DNA from: Rhyacophila brunnea
Taxonomy: Eukaryota > Arthropoda > Insecta > Trichoptera > Rhyacophilidae
Direction of reading: 5' to 3'
Assembly (NCBI GenBank): GCA_022495005.1
Contig: JAGYXB010000966.1
Coordinates: 639,842 to 703,841, forward strand
Length of the DNA stretch: 64,000 bases
Positions within the stretch are counted from its first letter, which is position 1; every line of letters begins with the position of its first letter. Made by a program: the position numbers and the translations under genes. Shown piece by piece: positions 24,500 through 34,309 of the stretch. A model generated the notes under the pieces. The model did not search any database. It was not told where the DNA came from and was given only the letters and a program-made list of their open reading frames with translations.

Positions 24500-24850
24500 C
24501 AACACTATTTTTTGACCATACATAATTTTGAAAACACTTCTGAGAAAATATAATATATAATCTTTTTTGAAAAAATACTACTCTCAGCAGGAATCGAACC
24601 TGCATCTCTCGGGTTTCGCACCCATGTACATATGCCACTATGCTATAGACGTCATACTTAATTGCGACAAATTTTAACTAATGACTCTTAATACTGCTTA
24701 AGCGCTTTCGAAATTGGGTTACTATTGGCGATCGGCTTTTGTATTTTAAATCAAGGTAGGTATTACTTTAATTACTAACCGACGTCACGGATCACTTCAA
24801 GATTTTTTGTTGTAACTTACTTGAACTTGCTAATAATTTTAATTAACTAT
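24500..24850 (-). repeat. tRNA-headed repeat family B with long 5' extension
   Basis: On the minus strand a segment of about 240 bp (AAAATCTTGAAGTGATCCGTGACGTCGGTTAG ... GTCGCAATTAAGTATGACG, in parts) precedes the tRNA-like unit. That unit has box A TAGCATAGTGG and box B GGTTCGATTCC, then an A/T-rich tail ending TTTTCTCAGAAGTGTTTTCAAAA. The same extension precedes the tRNA-like unit at 38.4 and 58.9 kb. The internal promoter thus lies in the middle of the repeating unit, which is unusual for a SINE. Confidence 0.62.
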
Positions 24851-25079
24851 TTTTTGTATAATATTAAAAACATGTGTGCTGCTGTAAAATGTATATAATA
24901 TAAAAATGGTTCATTTTAGTTCGTAAAATTATATCTAATATATAAAAATTAATATTTGTGTGTTTGTTTGTTCGTATTGAATGCGCAGCCACACCGTTCA
25001 TCCGATTGCAATAAAACTTTGTAAACTTATTGCTTGCACTTGCGGGAAGAGTATAGGCTATACTAATATATAAAAACGA

Positions 25080-25122
25080 ATGTCTGTCTGTCTGTATGTC
25101 TGTCTGTCTGTGTGTCTGTCCC
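25080..25122 (+). repeat. (GTCT)n microsatellite
   Basis: A short, slightly interrupted run of TGTC/TGTCTG units lies at the entry to the minisatellite inside the Helitron-like element. Confidence 0.85.
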
Positions 25123-28100
25123 GTATGCGTTCCTATACCATTCATCCGATTGCAATGAAATTTTGGTGAGTGGTTGCATGCACACCCATGAAGGTTTCTG
25201 AATTAGAAAAATCATCATCATCTTCTTCTTCTTCTTCATTATATTTTCTTTTATTCGTATGGTTCCTATACCATTCATCCGATTGCAATAAAATTTTGGT
25301 AAATGGTTGTATGCACACCCATTAAGGTTTCTGAATTAGAAAAATTATCATCTTCTTCTTCTTCTTCATTCTATCTTCTTTTATTCGTATGGTTCCTATA
25401 CCATTCATCCGATTGCGATGAAACCTTCGTCAGTTGTTGTGTTAACACCCGCAAAGGTTTCTGAAATAGTACAACCTTCTTCTTCTTTTCTTCTTCATTC
25501 TATCTTCTTTTATTTGTATGGTCCCTATACCATTCATCCGATTGCGATGAAACCTTCGTCAGTTGTTGTGGTAATACCCGCAAAGGTTTTTGAATTAGTA
25601 CAACCATCTTCTTCTTCTATTCGTATGCGTTCTAATTCCATTCATCCGATTGCAATAAAATTTTCGTCAGTAATTGTGCCAACACCCGCGAGGTTTCTGA
25701 ATTTTACAACCATCTTCTTCTTCTTCTTCATTCTATCTTCTTTTATTCGTATGGTCCTTATACCATTCATCCAATTGCAATGAAATTTTCGTCAGTAATT
25801 GTGCCAACACCCGCGAAGGTTTCTGAATTAGTACAACCATCTTCTTCTTCTATTATATCTTCTTCTATTATATCTTCTTCTATTCGTATGCGTTCCTATA
25901 CCATTCATCCGATTGCAATGAAATTTTGATCAAGTGTTGTGCTCACGCCGCAAAGGTTTCTGAATTGATACAACTATTTTCTTTTTCTTCTATTCTATCT
26001 TCTTCTATTTGTATGCGTTCTTATACCATTCATCCGATTGCGATGAAATCTTGAACAATTGTTGTGAGCACGCCCGCGAAAGGTTCTGAATTAGTACAAC
26101 CATTTTCTTCTTCTTCTATTCGTATGCGTTCCTATACCATTCATCCGATTGCAATGAAAATTTGATCAAGTGTTGTGTTTACGCCCGCAATCTGAATTGA
26201 TACAACCATTTTCTTTTTCTTCTATTCTATCTTCTTCTATTCGTATGCGTTCTTATACCATTCATCCAACTGCGATGAAATTTTGACCAGTTGTTGTGCG
26301 CAAGCCCGCAAAGGTTTCTGAATTAGTACAACCATCTTCTTCGTCTATTCTATCTTCTTCTATTCGTATGCGTTCCTATACCATTCATCCGATTGCAATG
26401 AAATTTTGATCAAGTGTTGTGCTCACGCCGCAAAGGTTTCTGAATTGATACAACTATTTTCTTTTTCTTCTATTCTATCTTCTTCTATTTGTATGCGTTC
26501 TTATACCATTCATCCGATTGCGATGAAATCTTGAACAATTGTTGTGAGCACGCCCGCAAAAGGTTCTGAATTAGTACAACCATCTTCTTCTTCTTCTATT
26601 CGTATGCGTTCCTATACCATTCATCCGATTGCAATGAAAATTTGATCAAGTGTTGTGTTTGCGCCCGCAATCTAAATTGATACAACCATTTTCTTTTTCT
26701 TCTATTCTATCTTCTTCTATTCTATGCGTACTTATACCATTCATCCAACTGCGTTGAAATTTTGACCAGTTGTTGTGCGCAAGCCCGCGAAGGTTTCTGA
26801 ATTAGTACAACCATCTTCTTTCTATTCTATCTTCTTCTGCCTGTATGCGTCTTATATACCATTCATCCGATTGCAAATGAATTTTGATCAAAGCTCACGC
26901 TGCAAAGGTTTCTGAATTGATACAACTATTTTCTTTTTCTTCTATTCTATCTTCTTCTATTTGTATGCGTTCTTATACCATTCATCCGATTGCGATAAAA
27001 TTTTGACCAGTTGTTGTGAGCACGCCCGCAAAGGGTTCTGAATTAGTACAACCATCTTCTTCTTCTTCTTCTATTCGTATGCGTTCCTATACCATTCATC
27101 GGATTGCAATGAAAATTTGATCAAGTGTTGTGTTCACGCCCGCAATCTGGAATTGATACAACCATTTTTCTTTTTCTTTCTATCCTCCTCCTATTCCGCG
27201 TTCCGTCCCATCCAGTCCATGTCCTATCCCATGCCCTCCGTTCCCGGTTCTCCTGCCCGCCCCATGCCGTCCATCCCACTGCCGTCCCACTGAGCCACCC
27301 GTCCCTATCATGTTCTTATACCATTCATCCGATTGCGATGAAATCTTGAAAAATTGTTGTGAGCACGCCCGCGAAAGGTTCTGAATTAGTACAACCATCT
27401 TCTTCTTCTTCTATTCGTATGCGTTCCTATACCATTCATCCGATTGCAATGAAAATTTGATCAAGTGTTGTGTTTGCGCCCGCAATCTAAATTGATACAA
27501 CCATTTTCTTTTTCTTCTATTCTATCTTCTTCTATTCTATGCGTACTTATACCATTCATCCAACTGCGATGAAATTTTGACCAGTTGTTGTGCGCAAGCC
27601 CGCAAAGGTTTCTGAATTAGTACAACCATCTTCTTCTTCTTCTATTCGTATGCGTTCCTATACCATTCATCCGATTGCAATGAAACTTTGGTGAGTTGTC
27701 GTGCGCACGCCTGCAAAGGTTTCTGAATTAGTACAACCATCATCTTCTTCTCCTATTCGAATGCGTACTTACACCATTCATCCGATTGCAATGAAACTTT
27801 GGTGAGTTGTCGTGCGCATGCCCACAAAGATTTCTGAATTAGAAAATCATCTTCTACTTCTATTCGTATGCGTTCCTATACCATTCATCCGATTGCAATG
27901 ACATTTCTATCAAGTGTTGTGCCCTTGGCCGCAAAGGTTTCTGAATTAGTACGATCATCTTTTTCTTCTTCTATTTGTATGCGTTCTTATGCCAATCATC
28001 CGATTGTGATGAAATTTTGACCAGTTGTTGTGCGCACGCCCGCAAAGGTTTTTGAATTAGTACAACCATCTTCTTCTTCTTCTATTCGTATGTGTTCCTA

Positions 28101-28275
28101 TTCCATTAATTCGACTGCAATGAAACTTTGGTGAGTTGTCATGTGCATGCCCACGAAGATTTCTGAATTAGAAAATCATCTTCTTCTACTATTCGTATGC
28201 GTTCCTATACCAATCATCCGATTGCGATGAAACTTTTGTCAGTTGGTGTGCGCACACCTGCAAAGGTTTCTAAAT
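25120..28275 (+). repeat. ~120-bp minisatellite, about 26 units, with a 4-unit higher-order repeat
   Basis: The recurring core TACCATTCATCCGATTGCAA is followed by TGAAATTTT, a GTTGTG(C/T)GCACGCC(C)GC block, AAAGGTTTCTGAATTAGTAC and a CTT/TTC-rich spacer. Cores occur at roughly 25137, 25270, 25398, 25530, 25638, 25762, 25901 and so on to 28211, with spacings of 108-139 bp. From 25901 four variant types (A, B, C, D) repeat in order with a period near 480 bp (A at 25901, 26381, 26859; B at 26028, 26508, 26979). Where the fourth cycle's D and A are expected there is instead a C-rich patch. The reading frames in the array are not conserved between units. Confidence 0.9.
27180..27315 (+). other. 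C-rich anomalous patch inside the minisatellite
   Basis: About 130 bp with very few A residues and many CCC/TCC words (CCATCCAGTCCATGTCC, CGTCCCACTGAGCCACCCGT) replaces roughly two monomers. It begins as a recognisable variant of the spacer (TCTATCCTCCTCCTATTCCGCG against TCTATCTTCTTCTATTCGTATGCG), as if T had become C repeatedly. It may be biological or a consensus error in the assembly. Confidence 0.6.
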
Positions 28276-28867
28276 TATTATTATATAAAATACAAAGTTT
28301 GTTTGTTCCATCCAATTTTGATTTTTTTTTTACTACATATTAATAACATTAATAACGTTTTAATATTTTGGATTCGATTTTAATTTAGTGTTCTTATGTT
28401 TGACCTTTACTCCTATTAGAATTATTTTCATATTGCCATATTGTATTACACAGATATTTTAATATTAAAAAAATAATTACCTCTTATTATTTTTCAAATA
28501 TCTAAGATAAATATAACCACGAAGCGACCCTGTGCGAAGCCGGGTACTTCAGCTAGTATATAATAATATATAGGCAATAACAAAAGAAATATTAAAATAC
28601 TTTCAGTTAATCCGCTTAAATAAAAGATAGGTATCGAAGAAAAACCACCTCATATGCCTATATGAATTCTTTAAAGGTATTCTTATATAATATATCTATA
28701 TGCAGCTGATGATAAAGTAACGAAATCTGATTAATTGTCTAATTAGCTTCAAGTCACTTCGCATTGCAGTTACGTGTGTAGCAATTTTCACACTTGTGCT
28801 CTGAGTTTTGTTTATCATGGTCACACTGATGTTGATATATTCCATCTACGTGAGAATGAGTATAGGT

Positions 28868-28925
28868 GGACGTTGTTTTATAAATTCTTAAAATAGGGTC
28901 CACTTAGCTCATTAGGTGTGCTTCC
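28868..28925 (+). repeat. Short dispersed repeat, one end
   Basis: TTTTATAAATTCTTAAAATAGGGTCCACTTAGC is repeated in reverse orientation at 45884-45920 (GCTAAGTGGACCCTATTTTAAGAATTTATAAAA). Two copies in opposite orientation 17 kb apart indicate a dispersed family. Its limits and class are not clear. Confidence 0.6.
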
Positions 28926-29094
28926 ATGCTTTATAATTGCTATTTTTTATATATATTTTTTTAATTTGGTGAAAAACCATGCCCACTGAAATGAGATCCT
29001 ATAGTGAAGAAGAAAACTGGATCATACAGTATTTATGATCATAATCTATCGTCGCTACCAAATCGGAATCGTCTTTCCGTGTAAAACGGCCGTA

Positions 29095-29588
29095 AGTAAA
29101 TTGTGTTCACCCTTTCTCTGCGGCGATTTGGGCAAGTGTTTTGCGTCGGAAGTGGCGGCGTCGTCGGCCGTTTCCGGGCGTCAGGTGGCGGCGATGGGGG
29201 CGCAAGAAGCGAGGGCGAGGGGGTGGGCGCATTAGTGAGGACAGTGTAAACAAGAGGGCGGTCGACGCTGACCGGAGCGACGTCGGAATCGATAAGTGCG
29301 TTTCACCGACGGAATTATTACTTGACACATTAGGGTATTTTTTAAATAGGTATTCAATTAAGGAGACACTATCAATTGCCATTGTAATTTTAATCCAGAA
29401 CCTGCTTATTACATCGACAACCGCACCCGCATTACTACGTGATTTGTTACGCTCCTTCACCTCCGGGAAAGCCTCCCTAGTTTCAGTAAATGTAAGTTCC
29501 AAGGTGGTCACATGCGCTGTACGTATACTTGTATAAACTTTGTATTTAATTTCAAATTAATAAAAATGTTACATAAAAAAAAAAAAAA
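29095..29588 (+). pseudogene. Poly(A)-tailed, GC-rich retrocopy-like unit of unknown origin
   Basis: A GC-rich 5' half (CG-dense up to about 29300) leads into a less biased segment ending in AATAAA (29559-29564) and a 14-bp A-run (29575-29588). This spacing is what a reverse-transcribed mRNA or LINE/SINE 3' end would show. A plus-strand frame of 131 codons (29141-29536) and a minus-strand frame of 134 codons both span it; neither matches a family I know. The plus frame starts with an Arg/Gly-rich stretch and later reads LLDTLGYFLNRYSIKETLS. Target duplications were not found, so retroposition is inferred from the tail only. It could instead be a terminal exon of an uncharacterised gene. Confidence 0.4.
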
Positions 29589-29834
29589 TTATATTGTCAA
29601 TATAAAACGACTCCGTGACTAAATTTATCGGGAATTTTCCTAATAAAAACACACTCGTTTTTACCTATAATTTTACCTACAAGCCGTTTCCGTATCAGCT
29701 TTGACAGTGTACATGTTATCATTATTACCCAGCATCGGATATTTACTTTCCTCGCGGTAATATTATCAATTTTATTTAGTATCTCAATAATTCGATAACA
29801 TAACTATGTCATGTAATAACTACATACTAGTTAA

Positions 29835-30170
29835 AATCGTCATAGTTCAATAAGATGCCCGTAGCTTAATTGGAAAAATATACTGGCGTTCAAATCCGGT
29901 CGGGTGTAGTATTTTTTTCTACAAAATGATTTATTCTAGTGTACTATATATGCATGAGATGTGTTCAAATTATGTAAGGTAAGTCGGGGGAATATGCCTA
30001 ATGGGGGGAGACGCCAAAGCTCAATTACTTTATTCGTCCATCGCTACATGTAATTATTACCATTGTAACCATTTTTAGGATATTTATCATATTTATATTC
30101 AGTATAATATATTCTCAAGTCTTGTGTTTTATTCGTTGAATAAAAGAAATAGTTTATTATCTCAATAATA
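29835..30170 (+). repeat. tRNA-headed repeat family B, copy with deleted tRNA-like core
   Basis: CTAGTTAAAATCGTCATAGTTCAATAAGATGCCCGTAGCTTAATTGG is followed directly by TTCAAATCCGGTCGGGTGTAGTA. Against the 38.4-kb copy, about 20 bp between box A and box B are deleted. The tail CTACAAAATGATTTATTCTAGTG...ATGCATGAGATGTGTTCAAATTATG matches, and ATTCGTTGAATAAAAGAAATAG lies near 30135-30160. Confidence 0.6.
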
Positions 30171-30187
30171 CCTGTAGTAATTAAACT

Positions 30188-30320
30188 AACCTAAATCTAA
30201 TAAGTTGAGCAAGTAGCTGACATCCATTTCTCGGAAAAAAAGAAAATCTGTTAATACAAACCTCCACTCTGTGGAGGCCCATATGATCTTATTAGGATCG
30301 GACATGGTCGAAGAATAATG
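30188..30320 (+). repeat. SINE family A, 5'-truncated body
   Basis: It carries TAAGTTGAGCAAGTAGCTGACATCCATTTCTCGG, TACAAACCTCCACTCTGTGGAGG and TTAGGATCGGACATGGTCGAAGAA, matching the body of the SINE at 7905-8134. It lacks the tRNA-like head. Confidence 0.65.
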
Positions 30321-31653
30321 GCAATACTATTGTACTTAATCCAAACTATTTAATGAATACCGGATTGGTTTCGTTTACTCACCCGGTCGTTATATTCTGA
30401 TAATTTTATTATTATCTACTACACTCAACACTGACTACACAGATACCATGAATTTATTTGTAACTTTCAATTAGTGGTCTTTCACGAAGTAAACGAGTAA
30501 CTGATTTCAATATGCAGTAAAACAACTGTTTAAAAGCTATTATAACAGCAATATCTTCCCCAATACCCAACCACATGTTACCCAACTTCACTTACGTCCA
30601 AATATAAAGTAGAATGAGTTCATTGAATGTTTCAGAAAAAAAAACCTGAAAAACTTCTCTGAAATGAAGAAAACAAAACCTTGTAAGCCGAGGCAAATCA
30701 TTAAATAAAGTTCAATTCTCAGTTTATAAAATTTTCAAATAGCCACCCCCAACGTGTTCATTTAATGGTGGTTATACGGAGCGCCCTGAATGAATTAGAG
30801 CAGAAAATAAGAACAGCGGTAGTTTTTTAGTGTCACGTGTAAAATAAATTTAAGGCGCTTTCGTGAACACACACAACATGATGGACAGGAAGATAAAAGA
30901 CCCTTCAGGTTTCGCCCCGAATGTGTTCAGAAATGTATTAGCATGTATATTTATGAACATGTAAGTGATTGATTTTATCAAAATACATATTTTATGAAAC
31001 TCTTCGATCGACGCCGCGTAAAATAAAATATCTTTTAGAATAACGTTTAATTTGAACGTAGTTTTAGTTAAAAATAAAACAGAATAATATTGAAACCATC
31101 AATATATTATGAATATTTCAATATAGAGCAATATTGAAGTATAATGGTAGGTTTTTTTTAATGCGAACGCTACTTTAAGTGTGTCTAAAATGGATTTCTT
31201 TAGCTGAGTACAATTATTGTAGTAAGTAGAAAGGGGGTGATAGCGTCCTGGTGTCAGTTCCGACGATCAGAGAATGGCCTCTGTAATAAGCCCAAAAAGT
31301 TGAAAGGTGGAAAAACACACGGTTTCCTTCTATTCTCATAATTTATAATTAGTGTATGTTTGCTAAGTAAACTGAATTGTAGTACAACTGTTGTCCATTA
31401 TGATGACATTATTTTATTAACGTAGATATATTTTTTATTATGCAATACTGAACGGACCCATATAAGATTTAATAATGTTAGTTATTAAAAATATAGATTA
31501 GGTAGATATATTAGAAAAAACCTAGAAACATCTTCGTTAGAGTGGGATTCGATCACACCATTCACTGTCCAGCGAGTAAGTGCTCTCTTATTCTTAAAGA
31601 TATTGATCCATATAGGAGTCATGCAAATAATTTTTACTATGCTATCTGAGGTA

Positions 31654-32943
31654 CGAGGGTGGGTCAATAATTCCTTAGAAAAAAGCATTAAAACAGTTTT
31701 TATTTTTGTATTTTTTTTTATTTCTTAACATAATCTCCTTGGAGCTCAATACACTTGGTTAGACGTTTCTCAATTTTTTTTTAAACTGTCAGAAAAATAA
31801 GTTTTCGGAAGGTCCTCAAAATAAGCATTTGTCCGATCGATGACTTCTTCATTTGAAAAAAACGTTGTCCACTTAGCCATTTTTTAAGTTTGGGAAAAGG
31901 AAAAAGTCACTGGGGGCTAAATCTGGCGAATACGGTGGGTGGTCGACCAATTCGAACTTCAATTCTTCAATTTTAGCCAATGATCGTAAACATGTGTGAA
32001 CACGGGCATTGTCCTGATGAAAGAGGATTTTTTTCCTGTTTAAATGAGGCCGTTTTTCTTCAATTTTGTTTTTTAGCTGGTCCAATAAAGATGCATAATA
32101 ATCCTCTGTTATTGTTTTTCCTTTTTCCAAATAGTCAACGAAAATAATTTCACGTGCATCCCAAAATACAGTAGCCATAACTTTACCAGCTGATTTTACG
32201 GTTTTCGCCTTCTTTGGACATGGTTTGTCTTCGCAATCCACTGCTTTGACTGTTCTTTTGTCTCGGGAGTATAGTGGTGTATCCATGTTTCATCTACAGT
32301 CACAAAGCGATGAAAAAATTTATCCGGATTGCGTTGCATGAGCGACAACAGGGCTTTAGAGGCCACCACCCTATTGCGTTTATTGTCGACTGTGAGCAAA
32401 CGCGGCACCCATCTTGCAGAAACATTTTTCATGCCCAATTTGTCATGTAAAATAGAAATGACGCTACCTTTTGAGATCCCTGTAACCTCAATTATCTCAC
32501 TCAACTTTAATCTTCGTCACTTAACACCATATCGTGGATTTTATTGATCATTTCTGGCGTAGTCACCTCTACAGGACGTCCTGAGCGTGGTTCATCCTTT
32601 GTTGATGTACGACCACGTTTAAATTCATTTAACCAGTTATAAATAGTTGCAAGTGAAGGAGCAGATATGCCGTGAACTAAATCCAACTCATTTTTATTTC
32701 TTTTGCTGTTAACCCTTTTATATTAAAATGTTTAATAACAGCTCTAAACTCAATTTTCTCCATTTTTGTAAACAAGGAAATTTTTTTTTTAAATGTACCA
32801 AAATAAAAAAACAACAACCCGACCAATCTGATTGAAACTTCGCAGCATACTGAATCGGTAGTGCCGCTGCATGAAAACAAACCGCTTACAGTACTAGTCG
32901 CGCCACCTGTCGGCTTTTCTAAGGACTTATTGACCCACCCTCG
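31654..32943 (-). mobile_element. Inactivated mariner transposon (complete ends)
   Basis: The 1,290-bp element is flanked by TA (31652-31653 and 32944-32945). It has inverted terminal repeats CGAGGGTGGGTCAATAA at the left and TTATTGACCCACCCTCG at the right, each continuing for about ten more matching bases (CCTTAG). The size is standard for mariner. The transposase gene is on the minus strand and is described separately. Its coding frame is broken, but both ends look intact, so it could in principle still be moved by a source transposase. Confidence 0.93.
31873..32771 (-). pseudogene. mariner transposase pseudogene (DD34D)
   Basis: Starting MEKIEFRAVIKHF near 32771, the protein reads through an N-terminal helix-turn-helix region (KGLTAKEIK; SAPSLATIYNWLNEFKRG in the next frame), a linker (RSGRPVEVTT) and the second HTH (LKLSEIIEVTGISKGSVIS). 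It then has the WVPRLLT motif, catalytic D in VTVDETWIHH, D in HQDNARVH and the third D in YSPDLAPSDFFLF. The spacing from the second to the third D is 34 residues. Changes of frame occur near 32688, 32520 and 32225, and again after LKNG near 31876, where the C-terminus is lost. It is therefore non-functional. Confidence 0.92.
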
Positions 32944-32945
32944 TA

Positions 32946-34255
32946 TATCAAGTCACGCCAAGGATAGGCTGATAACTTTAAAACTCAAAGAAATAATATT
33001 AGCAAACATTTCGACTGATTGAGTTGCACGAAACCGGTCCTGATCTTCAAGAAATTATGTGAAAAGATTAGTGTAAAACTTATTTTATGTTATTTACCCA
33101 ATGTTTATCCACCAACAATTTATAGATAGTAAATTTAATAGCATATTGTTGAGGTGTTAAAACCTTCGATGTGACTATTTTGTCGTTGTTCTTTTATATT
33201 ATAGACTGTATAGTTTAGCAAAAGCCTCAATGATCAATATAAATAAATTCTACCAAACCATAATTAAGTATACAAACCTTCTTTGTAATACATATCATTA
33301 TAATAATACTTTAATACGTAATACCTTCAATGTATGTAGATATCCCACCGTAACTATTAAAAACAGTTATTTAGATAAATCAAGTAATTAAAATACATAA
33401 ATACTGATTTTAAAGCAGTTTCGTCTCAAAATTTCAATTAGCTCACATCGGAGGTTTCAACAGCTCAATGATGATAATATAAACTATAAAGTGGGTAAAT
33501 GATTCAAATAATTAAAAGTTTCAAAACCCTGGAAAGAAAGAGATTTCAATACGACCATATTATAACAAATTTAATAATGTAAAAGAAATTACCAAAGACT
33601 GTAAAACTGTTCAAGCGAAAATTCAAACAATCAACCAAAAAATGAAAACAAGCTGTTTGCCATAAAATATCTACAAATGCGTGGGGGGCAAAAGCCAGTC
33701 GTGTTGCTAACAACCGCCAAATTGTACTAATTTACTAAAAAAACCGTGGAAAACTTGTCTTTCGCTAGCCTACCGTGATCAAAAACCTGTAAAACGTGGT
33801 GTAAAACTGGACAGCTACTAGTCAACCGTGATAATAAAACCAGAAACTATTAACTCATGTGAAAAAATATAGCAGAATAAAGAAATTCAAATAATTTGTA
33901 TGCCAGAACATAAAGAACCTAATATTTAGATACCTTTCAAATCTATTAGAGAAAAATAGTATAGGAAAGTCACATCCGACAATCGATCGAATAATATTTA
34001 TTGATATAAATTAGGAATCGATAAAATGCATTCGGTCAAGTGCATGTTGCCATAGTTTGTGTTAGTAAAAGAATTTATTTTAAGGTACAATTTACATAAA
34101 AAACATAAAGTGATATAAGTCATGTAAGATTAAAATAAATTAGGATCGATTTCAAAGCAGATACCTATGTGACACGAGATTGGGTAAGTTTAATTTAATT
34201 ATGTTATTATGTTTATAACACAAATCTGAAAAAATCGTAAATATTGTCTTAGATA
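32946..34255. other. AT-rich stretch, no gene supported
   Basis: Nothing recognisable apart from AT-rich sequence. No reading frame or repeat family was assigned. Confidence 0.5.
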
Positions 34256-34261
34256 TTATTA

Positions 34262-34305
34262 GCGTCCCTGGTTTCACCTTTCAGCAACCTCGGGCGTTGC
34301 GAACA
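34262..34305 (-). repeat. Decayed relative of the hammerhead-like motif
   Basis: The minus strand reads GCCCGAGGTTGCTGAAAGGTGAAACCAGGGACGC. This aligns position by position with GCGCCTGAAGATGCCGAAAGGCGAAACCCGGGTCGC at 14424-14460, but the invariant CTGAAGA core is mutated (CCGAGGT). It supports a dispersed family with an inactive member. Confidence 0.4.
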
Positions 34306-34309
34306 CTCG

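Larger units (their letters stand above)
24934..28556 (+). mobile_element. Helitron-like non-autonomous element with expanded internal minisatellite
   Basis: The left end begins TCTAATATATAAAA right after an A. The right end is CTAG followed by T (28553-28557). It is preceded by a short hairpin, ACCC-tgtgcgaagcc-GGGT, about 8 bp from the end. TC...CTRR ends, a 3' hairpin, insertion between A and T and no TSD are the Helitron hallmarks. The terminal GCGAAGCCGGGTACTTCAG phrase resembles the ends of insect Helitron-derived repeats. No Rep/helicase is present. Almost all of its 3.6 kb is the tandem array at 25120-28275. A second, nested start-like sequence (TATACTAATATATAAAAACG) occurs at about 25050. 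Confidence 0.62.

Noticed and set aside
25418..25783. 121-codon frame in the minisatellite
   Set aside because: It runs through tandem monomers, is not maintained in neighbouring units and translates to Ser/Phe repeats from the CTT spacer.
25120..28275. CRISPR-like array
   Set aside because: The units are degenerate and about 120 bp long with no short identical direct repeats and unique spacers, in a eukaryotic Helitron-like context.
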